A stretch of 64,000 nt of DNA, taken from the NCBI GenBank assembly GCA_947095585.1, contig OX352763.1, positions 32,103,462 through 32,167,461 on the forward strand, in the 5' to 3' direction. Positions within the stretch are counted from its first letter, which is position 1, and the number at the start of each line of letters is the position of its first letter. Positions 1-11,320 of the stretch are shown here, one piece after another. This stretch comes from Nephrocerus scutellatus (taxonomy: Eukaryota; Arthropoda; Insecta; Diptera; Pipunculidae). Both the position numbers and the translations under genes were made by a program. The notes under the pieces were generated by a model. That model was not told where the DNA came from and did no database searches. It saw nothing but the letters and a program-made list of their open reading frames with translations.

Positions 1-595
1 CTCGACCGAAGGTGGAACCGAACAGGACATTGACAACCGAATCGGCAAAGCAAAATCGGTGTTTGGAATGATGTCCATGATATGGCGAAGCAATGCGATC
101 AGCTTAAACACCAAGCTGCGACTGTTCCGCTCAAATGTTGAATCTGTGCTGTTGTATGGGTGCAGCACTTGGAAGGTGACCACTACTATCACAAAAAGAT
201 TACAAACGTTCGTAAATAGGTGCCTACGGAACATCTTAAGGGTTTTCTGGCCTAACCGTATCTCTAACGAACATCTTTACCAGAGAACGGGTCAGGAACC
301 AATAGGCACAACCACCCAACGATGGAAGTGGCAGTGGATTGGTCATACACTCCGAAAAGGCGACAGTTCCATAGCAAACTACGCAATGCAATGGAACCCG
401 TTATCTCAGGATGGTAGAAGAACGGGTCGTCCGAGAAATACATGGCGCAGAACAGTTGAAGGGAAGGCACGGCAATTGGGGAAGAGTTGGAGAGAGCTGA
501 AGCTTATTGCCAGGAACCGCACGCGATGGCGCGTAGGGGTAGTAGAGGCCCTAGGACCCACAAGGGGATACAGGACATAAAGAAGAAGAACCAAA
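1..595 (+). mobile_element. RTE/CR1-like LINE, family A1, 3' end (cut by window edge)
   Basis: This is the 3' part of a non-LTR retrotransposon. An open frame enters from the window edge (in frame from base 2) and stops at 580. It encodes the region after the reverse transcriptase palm, including the motifs LYGCSTWK, WQWIGHTLRK, GRPRNTWRR and the terminal RNRTRWRVGVVEALGPTRG. These are the usual tail of single-ORF endonuclease/reverse transcriptase LINEs. The frame is unbroken for at least 193 codons. A short AAG-rich tract follows the stop at about 581-593, which fits the short microsatellite tails of RTE-like elements. The same sequence recurs at 45235-45760. The clade name is an inference from the tail motifs, because no RT palm is visible here. 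Confidence 0.8.
2..580 (+). pseudogene. C-terminal region of LINE A1 reverse transcriptase protein
   Basis: This is the C-terminal domain of the A1 pol-like protein, which normally follows the reverse transcriptase domain. The frame is open from the window start to a TAA at 578-580, so the real N-terminus lies outside. The internal Met at 59 is not a start. Recognisable blocks are the thumb/connection (SVLLYGCSTWKVT), a basic Trp-rich stretch (WKWQWIGHTLRK) and the terminal RTRWR block. It lacks endonuclease and YADD motifs within the window. It could be the end of an intact element, but that cannot be judged here. Confidence 0.7.
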
Positions 596-3238
596 TTATC
601 TTTTTTCCCACGAGATCTCCTGAGGACTGTGGTTACAAAACGTCGCACTTAAGCGGTACTTGAGGTCTCTCTATCTACCTAGTCGAAATAAAATGTTTAA
701 TGTAACAATAGTTCTATAGTTAATAGGCTTGTTAAAGAACAATTAGGAATATGTGTCTGTTGACATGAAGGTATTGAAGGTGTATCATCTAGCACAACAC
801 TGTTATGTACAAAAGTTAATCTTCTTTTATACATACTATCAATGCTCGAACAAAGCTCAGAGCCATGTGAAATAATTGGTCACAAAAATAATTTCACAAC
901 CTTCATTTTAAGGTGATGCAAAATACCTTCTTCATTTTGCAGATGGCCTTAGCACTGTAGACTTTTGAAGCTGTTTAAATTATGTGGACACTCCAACTGG
1001 AAGTTTTACTAATGCAGGCTCCTGCTTTTAAATAATTGATACCTATTTTACTGACAAGCCATTATCATAAATCATTTGATATTATTGAACATCTATTTAT
1101 TACTAGCATTTTGTTTTTGTGGTGTTAAGGCTACACTTATTTTCTTCTGACCCAAAAAATTTATTGACTTAGTACGTGATTGATATTTCTAAAAGCCAAA
1201 CTTTTGCGAGTATATAGCTGCACATTTCATTTTTCAATTCATTTATTCATATTCTAAAGTATAAAGTATAAAAGACAGAGTTTTAAAGTATTGCAATCAC
1301 CTTTATGACGTGGACTTGACGATATGGAACTTGTACTTAATTATCTTCTATTAGTTAGAATTTGGTTAACACGTTTTAACACTAAACACCTTTCTTTATT
1401 CAATGCAATCCTATTTTTGGCATTATCCCTTAGAAGATTCTTTTCATAAAAATATAACTTTATGTTCATCTCTACAAACTGCTATTCATTCAAGTGTAAG
1501 TGAAACTCACGAAAAAAAAAATCGTATTCTTGCAAAAATTGGCACATTTGAGCGGTCTCAGAAGGAGTCTCTTAACTCAGATTGATCTTAACAATCCTTT
1601 GCCCCAACATTTTCCTTTTTAAGACACTACTTTTTGTTCGTCTCGCCATATATGTACGATAGTAGTAGCTGAAGGCTGAACACAGAATGCGTGCGGTGGT
1701 GGAATATAATTTTTGACCGGCGCCAATTGGTCGCCTGATCGAAGGCGATCAATTGATCGTTTGTTGCTTTTTGCTTTAATGTCTTATATTTACAAGAACA
1801 ACAACAAAATTTTTTATTACTTTTGGTTTCTATTGTATCCGGCCACGTTATAATTTTTTCCCATTGTGTCACTCCTTAGGCTCCTTTGTTCACGACAAGT
1901 GTCCAAAGTGAGCAACCGCTTTGCTCACTTGCGGCGATGCTGCAAATAGAGATGTTCACCAATAAAATGGGTCAAAATATCACAGGTTGCCATGCATTGT
2001 GCAAAATTTTAAGGACACTGATATCGATGGGAAAATAAAATTTGTTCACAGATTGAATGGGAAATGGTGCGATTTTTGGTACAACATATTCCTGCTATTG
2101 GTACTCGTATGAGATCTATGGGAAGTGCCTTGGTTTCTTTTTGTGTTGGTTTGCTTTACTTTGCATTGCTTTTGACATCCAACAATTCACAGTTATTCGT
2201 GCAACAATGCAGGCAGGACTCTCTTTGTCGGTGGTGACGATGCCATTTTTATATTCTACAGTTGCACAGTGGGAAATAATAGAGACATTACGTGCAATGA
2301 GTTATTACCCAAAGCAAAATGAAATTGACCATCGGGTTATGCGTACACGGGTGTGAGTGTCTATTTGTATGAACGGATGGACCAAACTGAAACGATCAAT
2401 CGAAGAGAAAGAAAGTGTCCTTTTTTTCAAATTTTCATTCTGGCGGTGATGATGAAACGTACATTTCTCCACGAAAAAATAAAGGAATTGTGGTATTGTG
2501 CGGGATTTTGTGTCTGGGAACTGAAGAACAACTACGAGTTTAATGTGACCGGATCGAGCATGGTGGCAGATTAGTTCCATGGAATTATTCGGCTACCAAA
2601 ATAATATGCCTTTAAGTGGCTTTATTGAATATCGTCAAGGATTTTATACATTCATGGGAAAAATAGAAGAAAGAAAACTGTACACCAAAGCAAAGAGGTG
2701 TTTCTGTTTACATAATATTTAGACTTAATCTTATGCACTCTTTCCATACAAGACATCGTTACAATATATAGTTTGAATATATCAGCGAAGGCTATCTGCC
2801 TTGCGCAAAAACACAACACTGCTTTTGAGAGGAAAAATAAAATTTATCTTTAATTGCAAATTCTAGTGTGCTATTTTGTGTGTTTCGGATTTTAAGGTTA
2901 TTTTTGGGTCTGCAATAAAGGAATCAACTAAATGTTAACCCACAATCATGAAAATGAAAACGGCAAATCGATGTATTTCGTATTGAACGTACACTGACGG
3001 CATATAGAGCTCGAGCTGCTCCGTAGGTATCCGATATCTTTATTTAAGCACGAAGCTAACATAAAAACAATCCAAAAATTGAGGTGAAAAGTGTGGATAT
3101 AGAGAAGGTAAGCATTAGCTTGTTGCGAGTCCAAAGGTTGATGCGTAAGAATATTCACAAAGCCACCTACGGTAATTTCTCATGAAGCCACTCTTAATCT
3201 GATACACCACGTGTTGATAGACTGCTACAAAAATGCTT
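596..3238. other. AT-rich stretch with no recognised gene
   Basis: There is no recognisable protein domain, RNA gene or element end in this stretch. The longest open frame is 2057-2356 (+), 99 codons with a hydrophobic aromatic-rich N-terminal half. I do not recognise it, and it is short enough to be chance in AT-rich DNA. The sequence is full of A/T runs and reads like degraded intergenic or intronic DNA. Confidence 0.5.
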
Positions 3239-3560
3239 CGCAGAAAATCCGGATACATCAACGATATGGCGATATGGTCAGTTTGGGCTTTCTGACCATA
3301 CTCTTCGGCGGGATTTGAAACAAGATTTGCACTTCTTCCCGACAAAATCCAGTCAGTCGAAGCACTTACTCCTTGGATTACGCATTGCGCTTAGAATACG
3401 GTAGAGCTGTTTTAAATCTCGTTGAGCATAATGACGATTTTTTGAAAATGATCAAAGTGAAAGCCTAACAGTTAGCAAAGAACGGAGAATGCTCCAGAAT
3501 TTTTCTTGTGGGGCTATATAGAAATAGAAATCTTTATTGAAAGTCTGAATTGAAAGTTAT
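3239..3560 (+). pseudogene. Fossil mariner-like transposase fragment
   Basis: One frame of the plus strand reads TSTIWRYGQFGLSDHTLRRD followed by LKQDLHFFPTK (about 3254-3350). That matches the second helix-turn-helix and linker of mariner transposases, where the pattern is LRR-x-L-x-x-DL-x-x-x-P-x-K. The better preserved mariner at 27006-28306 has LRRILHKDLGMTPYK at the same place. Further on, about 3495-3525 reads APEFFLWGYI, like the block just after the third catalytic residue. The catalytic centre between them is missing and stops are frequent. It is an old, internally deleted copy; no terminal repeats were found. Confidence 0.45.
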
Positions 3561-4526
3561 TCCAAGGACTTGGTCAAACTACGGAAAACCACAGAGAATG
3601 GTCCAAGAACTCTTGTGAAATTAGATTTTCTCTTTTCTGGTGGCTCAATGCAATGTAATATTCGGCGTCATGAAACACATTGATTTTGTGGAATTTGCAA
3701 GATTTTCGGGTCTTTTCAGTCTTTTCAGCCGAATTTTTGTAAGTCTATCGGCTCTTCAAAACGAACAACGAAGCTCCAAAGCAGAGAGGTGAGTGAAGGT
3801 CTGTCAGCCCTTCGAAGGCAGTTAAGGAAACTCTTTAAAACTGCTAAGAGAAGGTCTATTTGGGAGCAATACAGACAAGCTCTCACATCATAAAATTCAC
3901 AAGAAGAGCCAAACGCAGAAGCTCACGTAACTTCTGCAATGAAGTACCTCTGACGACAGCGTCTGCCAGACTGTATAAAGTGAACGGAAAAATATGCTAA
4001 GAGTATTAAGAAATCACTGATAAACCAGAAAGAGAAGTTGACAGGAAATAAGGAGCAGAGAGCCCTCCTTCTCCTGAGAAAACATTTCCAGGAAGTGCAG
4101 TGACCAGAAACGAGAACGAGCCTGAGATGGGGATTAACCACATCATAGTAAGTAAGAATGACTTGAAGAAAGCCTCGGAGATCTGTACTGAATAAAAAAT
4201 CTGATGGACAATAAAAAGCTTCCAGCCTAACAAATCGGCAAGTATGGACGAGGTATTCTTTGCAGTCATTAGATTAGACAATCCCCACACCTTTTAAGAA
4301 TATTTAGAAGCAGTCTAGAACTAGAGTAAATACCGAAAGGGTGGTGAAAGTCGAAAAAGGGGAAGAAAGTTCCCGCCCATCCTAAAAGACCAATTAGACT
4401 AACTTCGTTCGTCCTAAAGACTACCAAAAAGGTTATCGACAATCACATAAAGTCGGAAGTACTGGAAAGAGAACCACAACACTCCAGACAACATGCGAAC
4501 AGACGGAGACCGCACGGTCGGAGCTG

Positions 4527-4817
4527 ATGGAAAGTGTACAGTGGTCCCTTGCCAGTAAGGATATCGCACTATGCGCTTTCCTAGATGTCGAAGGAGCATT
4601 CGATAATGCATCTCATGAGGTGATAAGAAATGCTATGGAGAGAAAGAAAGTAGACAGTCCAATCGCTAAATGGATGTACGAGAGGCTGAGTACTAGAACA
4701 GCGGTAGCCGTAGTTGGTTATAAAACCATAACGGTGAGAACAATAAGAGTATGTCCAAAAGTAGAGATAATGTCCCCACTTTTGTTGAGCATTATTGTAG
4801 ATGTACTACTTCAGTGA
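4527..4817 (+). pseudogene. Reverse transcriptase palm, I/LOA-like LINE
   Basis: This is a 96-codon open block of the reverse transcriptase. It contains CAFLDVEGAFDN, which is the first catalytic aspartate motif, and a degenerate PQGG-type loop (CPKVEIMSPLLLSIIVDVLLQ, in two parts: CPKVEIMSPLL and SIIVDVLL). The YADD box should follow, and at about 4840-4860 the sequence reads YAEN. Both metal-binding aspartates of that box are therefore replaced. The protein cannot be active. ATG at 4527 is internal, not a genuine start. Confidence 0.7.
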
Positions 4818-5372
4818 CTAGCTGAAGCAGGAACTTATGCCCAAGAATACGCGGAAAATATAGTCATCGAAGCAAAAGGGAAGTTCGAAGAAGTGCTCTG
4901 TGATTTAATTCAAAACGGATTAACCACCACGAGCAGGTGGTACCTAGAAGTGGGACTCATTGTAAACCAAAACAAAACCCCACTGGATCCCTTCCATAGA
5001 AAGAATCTGGGGCGGATGCACCCGGTTACCTTCAATTGAGAATAGATAACTATCAGCAAAGGGGTTAATTACCTGCGGGACTGATAGTAGACTGGCAGTA
5101 CTGCAAAAATATAAAAGAGCACTTATGGTGTGCAGAAGGGCGGCAGGAATATCCTGTGGGGACATATAGTGGTAGAGATCAAATTCGAGGAAACCAAGTT
5201 ACATTTGATCAAGATAGGCTGCTTCACGGACGGCAGGGTAAGTGATTTAATGGAATCACTATTCCGTTAGCCATCACGCCGCAAAGCATGAATTCAAAAA
5301 AAACTTTGTTGTCAAAATAAGCTCCAAGATAGAATTCAAATTTGAAACTGAATACCAAAAATTAGTAGTATA

Positions 5373-5665
5373 CAGATGGGTCAAAGAAAGCTGAAGGTAC
5401 GGATGCAGTAATCTATGGGTCAAGAACCAAGTTCTTTGAAGCAATGGGGCAGTACCCGAGAATATTCCAGGCAGTAGTACATGCCATCGAAAGATGTGCT
5501 CATTTTAATCTGGAAAGGTACTATGTGAAACAGGAAATAGCCATCATGACAGAGAGCCAAGCTGTGCTGAAAGCTCTAGATGCATTCCACATCATGCCAA
5601 GAATGGTGGAGGAATGCAGGGCGAAGCTAAACAGACTTGGCGAAGTAAGTCATTCTGTGGCATAG
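5373..5665 (+). pseudogene. RNase H domain remnant of the same LINE
   Basis: The frame begins at TDGSKKAEGT (first catalytic Asp preserved, about 5373), continues through an IFQAVVHAIERC block and reaches ESQAVLKALDAF. In active RNase H domains of this group the second block is QAE and the third begins with Asp. Here they read QAV and ES, so two of the acidic active-site residues are substituted. A stop at 5663-5665 ends the frame. It lies about 550 bp downstream of the RT remnant, as expected for domain order RT then RNase H. Confidence 0.65.
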
Positions 5666-5990
5666 GTTACCGCATACTGCGGTACAGAATTGGTAAGGCA
5701 GCTGCTTCCGTAAGATGGGAAAATCTCCCAGGCCTACGAAAAGCATAGGATATGATGGGGAACTATGAGCCAAAGAGGTCTCGCTCAAAATTGGGACTTA
5801 GTAGAAGTAATGTAAGAATCATTAAGGATTTCTAACAGGACATTATAGACTGAAGGGGCACCTAAAGAAATTAAAATTAGAATAGGATGGTAGCTGCAGG
5901 CTTGGGAAGACGAGTAAGCCCCGTGGCACCTTCTTAATGAAAACGGAGCAAAGATCCAATAGAGGAGAGACTTCATGGGAGCTCACGCGT

Positions 5991-6289
5991 TCTCGGAGTC
6001 TGCACGGCATTCACTGAATCCGCCCCATATTATTAAGTTCATGCATGCATGCACTGTCTCCATAGCACTAGTCAGGCGGAAGCGCAATAGATGCATATGG
6101 GTCCCAGTGCTACTTGTTACTATCCAATTTTTTATCATCATCGTTGAAGGTCTTCAAGAAAGTCGTCAACTAGTCTGATCAACCGAATTGTACAATAGAA
6201 TTTTATGGTACACTTATGTCATTATTTGTTATATTTCCTTGGTCGTTTTCCCTGACCATGATCAATTGATTAAAGCATTTGGACTCGCG
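5991..6289. other. Short gap between LINE and minisatellite element
   Basis: I see no gene here. The first part (to about 6250) is probably the 3' untranslated remnant of the preceding LINE, because the plus-strand frame still carries Cys/His-containing scraps. It merges into AT-rich DNA before the minisatellite repeat starts near 6290. Confidence 0.35.
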
Positions 6290-6601
6290 TCGTTGTAGAT
6301 TCATGTGTTTAAAATTTGAAGAAAAATTTTATAAAATTTATATGGGCACCCCTCGGGCCTCAGGGCCTCACTCCAAAAACTTTACAAAAAATGTTGTCCA
6401 TCGGAGATACACATGTAGATATAACCACCCGTTAGATATAACGTGTTTTTTTAAGAGGTTGCCGATTTTTTTTTTGAATAAAACACATATAAAATTATGA
6501 AATGACCAAAATTTTTTTTTATTTGGTAGATAATTTTTTGGCATTTAACATTTAAACACAATTTCTGGCATATGGCTACCACGACTATTTTTCACAAATG
6601 T

Positions 6602-6634
<33 letters not shown>

Positions 6635-7563
6635 CATAATGATTTGCCAAACAATACTGAGTAGAAATGCCACTTTGAGCTGTCAAAACAACTGTCATAA
6701 AATAAAACGACATCTATCGGAAAAACAAACCTCCCAAAAAAACACCCTATATAAAATTTGAAGAAAATCGGGTTAATTTTTTTTGAAAAATTATTTTATG
6801 GGCCCTCGACCCCGGCCACCAAAATTTTTGCAAAAAGTGTTGTCTATTGAAGATGCATACGTATATAAAATTTTAAAAAAAATCGGGTTAAGTTTTTTAA
6901 AAAATTTGTTGGGGCATGTCTCCAAAATTTTTGCAAAAAGTGTTGCCCGTCGGAGATACACACGTATGTAAAATTTAAAAAAAATCGGGATAATTTTTTT
7001 AAAAAAAAAATTGGGGACCAATGACCCTGGGGCCCGGGTTCTCCAAAATTTTTACAAAAAGTGTTTTTCATCGAAGATACATACGTATATAAAATTTGAA
7101 GAAAATCGGGTTAATTTTTAAAAAAAAAGTTATGGGGCCCCACGAACCCAGGCCCGGGGTCCCAAAATTTTTTACAAAAATTGTTGTCTATCGAAGATAC
7201 ACATGTGTGATAAATTTGAAGAAAATCGGGCTAATTTTTTTAAAAAAAGCCCCACGAACCGAAAATTTTTACAAAAAGTGTATAAAAAGTAAAAAGTGTA
7301 TAAAATTTGAAGAAAATCGAGTAAAATTTCGTAAAATATTTGTAGGGGAGCCCCCCGACCACGTGGCCCGAGGGGCTTAAAATTTTAATAGAAAGTGTTG
7401 TCTCCGGAAATACACATGTGTGCAAAATTTCAATAAAATCGGGCTTTGGGAAGTGGGTTAAAAATTGATCGCAAGATTCCACGACAGACGTCCGACAGAC
7501 GTCCGACAGCCGACCGACATCCGTGCCACGGGAAAGTGAAGTTAATATAGAGAATTTAAAAAG
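6290..7563 (+). mobile_element. Minisatellite-bearing mobile repeat, copy 1 (Helentron/DINE-like architecture)
   Basis: This is a non-coding repeat with an internal array of about eight units of 90-122 bp. Each unit carries a motif near AAATTTGAAGAAAATCGGG, an A/T run, a GC-rich core such as GGGGCCC, and CAAAAAGTGTTGTCTATC-like text ending in a GATACACATGTG block. The array is interrupted by unrelated DNA at about 6430-6745, which includes a 31-T run. The right end has a conserved block (TTTGGGAAGTGGGTTAAAA, 7445-7463), then a microsatellite-like GACAGACGTCC repeat, then GTTAATATAGAGAATTTAAA at 7541-7560. The same blocks occur at 13243-14075, 48600-48710 and 49163-49865. The left end appears truncated. 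Open frames within it are by-products of the repeats. Confidence 0.7.
6604..6634. repeat. Poly-T run, 31 bases
   Basis: An uninterrupted run of 31 T lies in the segment that interrupts the minisatellite array of copy 1. On the minus strand it could be the poly-A tail of a small retrotransposed insertion occupying part of 6430-6745, but no SINE body is recognisable. Confidence 0.8.
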
Positions 7564-8015
7564 TATATGGTACGAACGTACCGATGTGGCAAACATCATT
7601 CCAGAAAAATCAAATTTTTTCATCGTGCTTTTGTCAATTTGTCAGCTTGTCAGTTTTCTACTCGTATATCTCGAATTCTACCAGTCAGAATTTAATGGGA
7701 CTCATTTTAAATCAATTACTTAGCGCTAAGCGTCCGATCGCGTATTTTTTATTCATATGGGAATATGGGTTGAGCAAATGAGAAAAATACTTACTCTACG
7801 CATCGATATCGATTTTTTAATCTAATGGTATGCAATTGTAAATCTGGTTTTTTCAGCCTATTTTTATAGTTCGCATATGACTGAAAGGTGTAGATTTAAC
7901 ATTGCATACTATAAGGCTTTAAAGATAAATTAGTCTTTAAACTGAATTACAACTATCCATAAGGCGAGCTGAGAAGCTCGCTTTACTAACTTATTTTACT
8001 ACAGTGACTAATATA
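7564..8015. other. AT-rich spacer, nothing recognised
   Basis: There is no domain, RNA gene or element end between the minisatellite copy and the MITE. The segment ends with the TATA that flanks the MITE on the left. Confidence 0.4.
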
Positions 8016-8652
8016 CAGGGTGTATCCGTTAAGGTGGCAAATACTTAAAGGGATGATTCCTTGGTTAATTTCATGAAAAAATCGTATGGGAGGGGGGTCT
8101 ATTTTCTCCCCCTGCAGTGTACGTAGCGTTTTAATGCGAAGAGATGTAATTTTGACCTTACATCACTTTACACCCTGTAACTCTTGAACACTTCTAGCTA
8201 CAAGGTCATTGTTGGTCTTTTTTGAAAAAAAAATTAAATTTCTAAGATTATATAATGTACATTTTTTAAAATTCTAAAACCATTACCATTATAAACGTCG
8301 TGAAATTCAGAAAAAATATTTTTTTTTTAATTTTATTTTCAAACGCGATTATTTCAAAAAATGCTGTCGGATAATTTTTTTTTTGACAAATGCAGTATTA
8401 AAGCCTGTTCAATTATCTACAAATCGACCTCACAATGTTTCTAGATTCGGTCAACAGGAGCAGGGTTAAAATTGAAAGTTGGAAAAATGAAAGCAAACGT
8501 ACTTTTGACCTTACATGACTTCCATGACTTCAAGAGTTATTTGGTGCGAAGTGATGTAAGGGCAAAAGTACATCTCTTCGCATAAAAACGCTACGTACAC
8601 CGCAGGGGGAGAAAATAGAACCCCACCCCCCTCCCTTAATATAATCACTCTG
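8016..8652. mobile_element. MITE with long terminal inverted repeats
   Basis: This is a 637-bp non-coding element whose two ends are inverted copies of each other. The left end starts CAGGGTGTATCC and the right end, read on the minus strand, starts CAGAGTGATTA. Both arms then share TCTATTTTCTCCCCCTGC, GTGTACGTAGCGTTTT, ATGCGAAGAGATGTA and CCTTACATCACTT in the same order, over roughly 120-170 bp. The left arm has about 50 bp that the right arm lacks. TATA flanks both sides (8012-8015 and 8653-8656), consistent with a TA or TATA target duplication. No transposase is present, so it must have been moved by an enzyme encoded elsewhere. The superfamily is not assigned. Confidence 0.8.
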
Positions 8653-8656
8653 TATA

Positions 8657-10984
8657 ATATATAATACTAATATATAACAGTGTTGTCAAAGTCTAATGTA
8701 TCATTTTAAAAATTTTAAAAATTGCTGAACCTACGAAAATATGTCTAGCTAACAGCTTACAAATGAACAAAAAATATCTTTTCGTAAAACAACCAAAAAT
8801 CATTGGACATAAAACAAAGGATCAAGCGCGTCTTCCTATATAACTGGTAGAATTTCTGCTTCATTCGAGGCAGAAAGAGGAATCAACAACAGTTCGCCCT
8901 AAACAATAGCCGCGACCGACAATGAAACACTTTATTCTGTCACTTTGATGAAGGCAATGGCACTCGATCAGAAAAACATTGTTCGTACGTATAAGTATGG
9001 TAGATACGTAAGTATATGTAAATGTTATGATGGCTGCTTCCTCCTGACTTCACTGTGACTCCTCCTTGTATAGTTTTTTGTTATATTTACAATCGGGGAA
9101 TATGATTACCACAACATGACGATGATAATGGAAAAAAAGAGAACACAGTCTAGAGACAAAAGGATAAGATTGGCATTGCACACAGCGGCTAACAAGTGGT
9201 AGATACTCGAATATGCAAAGGGAACACACAGACAGCTTAGATGCGATACTTTTTGTTTGCCGACAGGACCCATCCACCCCTTTACGGCTCGTGTTAATTG
9301 CAGGATTATGTGCACTTCATAACGGAGACATTGTCCACACAGCTATTCTTCAAGCCAAAAGTTAAGGAACAGGCAAAAAAAATGTCCGTCGCGTCCGCCG
9401 CCCGGCCAAGAACAAGAATTACAGAGCTAACCTCAAGTGGCTGATACGAGTATTATGCTCAATATAGGTGTTCCACATATTGGGGAAACCTGATAAATGT
9501 CCGTGAGAGCAGATATTTTTCATTCAGTGCCAGTCACGTGTTGGTGTTCTCCGGCTTATAAACGGCAACTGGGAAAGTATGAATTGCAACTTCGATAGTT
9601 ATCACTTGTCTTACGGTGATGCGATCACATAATCATCGTCTTGATCAACAGAGATTTGAGTAGGGCTTGTTGTGGACCGTTGTTCAAGCACCCTTTGATG
9701 CGTAAACAATAATAAATGTATCTTTCTTTCTTCTTCTTTTTTTTTTGTCGTCTGAAGGTACAATCGTTCGTGAATTCCCCATGTAATCGGAAAACACCAA
9801 ATTTGCTTTTGATGGGATTGTGAACGGATTAGCTATTAGCTGCCCTTTGAATTTTCGAACTTTGTTTTTGACGCTGTCTGTCATGAAAATTGAATTAAAT
9901 TCCTTAACGAGCGGATAAACGGACTCTGTCTCACTGATAAAGTGGAATGGATGATTTGACAAAAAGGAATATTTATACCTCATATACACGTTTAATAAGA
10001 ACCCATTTAAAAGAATACCATTTTCGCCATTCTGTAACCTTCCATACTAAATCTGACTTTTATAGGTATTCCACAGCTAGCCTAATTATAATCTTTTGTC
10101 GTTTTGGCAACAAAATGCCTCAATTTCTGGGCGACGCACGGCTGCAACAAATGGTTCTTTGACTTATCTTTGTTCACCAATGACCTAAGTAATATTGGAT
10201 CGTGCAACATGCCTGGGCTGGATGGAGCCAAGCTCAATCAAAATCCACAATGTCATCTGAATCTTCATAATTATCATATTTAGCTATACAACCGGAGTCT
10301 TGTCCTGGCATTTGGGATCTTACTAAGAACTATTTCGCTCTGTAAGCTTCTAAGATAAACGACTTGATTGAGGGAGTTTTTTCACCGAAATCCACATGAC
10401 TTCCAGGTTATTCTAGAGTGCGGAGATATATCATTTGATACCTGCGACTATATTTCGGACTCGTGCAACGTGCCCGAGATATACCGCGTTGCTATTAAAT
10501 AGCAACAGAGCAATGCATCCAACATGCATCGCTGACTTTGGGTTATCTTAATTTCAACTAAAGATCCTGCAGTGACATACCACCTGACTGAGAAAGCAAC
10601 CAAAATAATTTAACCAAATAGTGGTGGCTCTAGTTAGGTTGTTGCCGACACTCAACCCTTAAAGATAAGCGGGTTTAGCGTGTGTCGTTTGTATAATGGG
10701 TTTCACGTGGTTGTCCTAATGACAGCTCTCTGGTGCCAATTGTGCAAAGACACTTGGCGATGCCAAAGATATATTTTTTTTTTTTTGGGATAATGCTTTT
10801 TTTTTTTTGCATTTCTTGTTTGGGTTGGTAACTTATTGTAAGTAGGTTTAAGTATTTTTAAATCTTAGTTGCAAAACCTATACCAAATTCGGGGTTTTGG
10901 TGGTATTTTACTTCTAAAACTTAATCATGAAGCATGAAGCAATAATGTTATCTGTGGTTGTTATTGACCCTATAGGTAGTTAAA
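8657..10984. other. Stretch with no recognised gene
   Basis: No family could be recognised in either strand. The longest frame is 9684-9989 (-), 101 codons, with a lysine/arginine-rich tail (DDKKKRRRKKDTF). It has no domain I know and no conserved partner nearby. Codon use gives no sign of selection that I can judge by eye. Confidence 0.4.
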
Positions 10985-11320
10985 GGACAAGACTACTTCA
11001 AATACACGCTCCAAATGGTGGGAGATCAATTTTGGATCTTCTGCTTAAGGTCAGCATGTACCTTGTTTTGCTCTCATTTATATGCATCTCCACTTTATAT
11101 TGGCGCTTCAAATCTTGAGAGACAAATGTTGGATCTTCTGCTCAGTACGTCGTCAGTATGTACTTTGTTTTGCTCTCATTTATGTGCAACCCAAGATTTT
11201 CCACCGTGAAAGTCAGTATCTGTTTGGATGTATTGTCTCTGTCGCTGCTGCTACATTAAAGTCACGGATCACTTTCTCCAACGCCCTTCTCGAAGCCCAT
11301 TCTAGATCATGAATGAGTTG
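10985..11320 (-). mobile_element. LINE family B scrap with internal duplication
   Basis: The minus strand matches the part of family B just after the YADD box, as seen at 24300-24420 and 60690-60780. The shared plus-strand text is TGTACTTTGTTTTGCTC followed by CATTTATGTGCA. Here the block occurs twice, at about 11029-11090 and 11128-11190, as a degenerate direct duplication with a period near 99 bp. It is followed by the text corresponding to the CACTTTCTCCAACGCC block of the RT. No open frame of useful length remains. Confidence 0.6.

Larger units (their letters stand above)
3770..5990 (+). mobile_element. I/LOA/R1-like LINE with RNase H, degraded
   Basis: This LINE copy has lost its endonuclease. 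The order is a linker between endonuclease and RT (3810-3950, AKRRS- and arginine-rich), RT start (about 4210-4280, QPNKSASMDEVFFAV), RT middle (4376-4440, RPIRLTSFVLKT), the palm (4527-4817), a thumb region, an RNase H domain (5370-5600) and a degraded Cys-rich end (about 5900-5990). Many frameshifts and stops separate the blocks. The family is inferred from the DVEGAFDN palm motif plus the downstream RNase H, a combination typical of I, LOA and R1-type LINEs. Confidence 0.75.

Noticed and set aside
6783..7623. Several 60-127 codon frames rich in Lys, Phe and Ile over the minisatellite arrays
   Set aside because: They arise from the periodic A/T runs of the repeat units on both strands, change phase between units and have no domain.
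9684..9989. 101-codon minus frame with basic tail as a nuclear protein
   Set aside because: The Lys/Arg run comes from a CTTCTTCTTT pyrimidine-rich tract on the plus strand, and nothing else supports coding.
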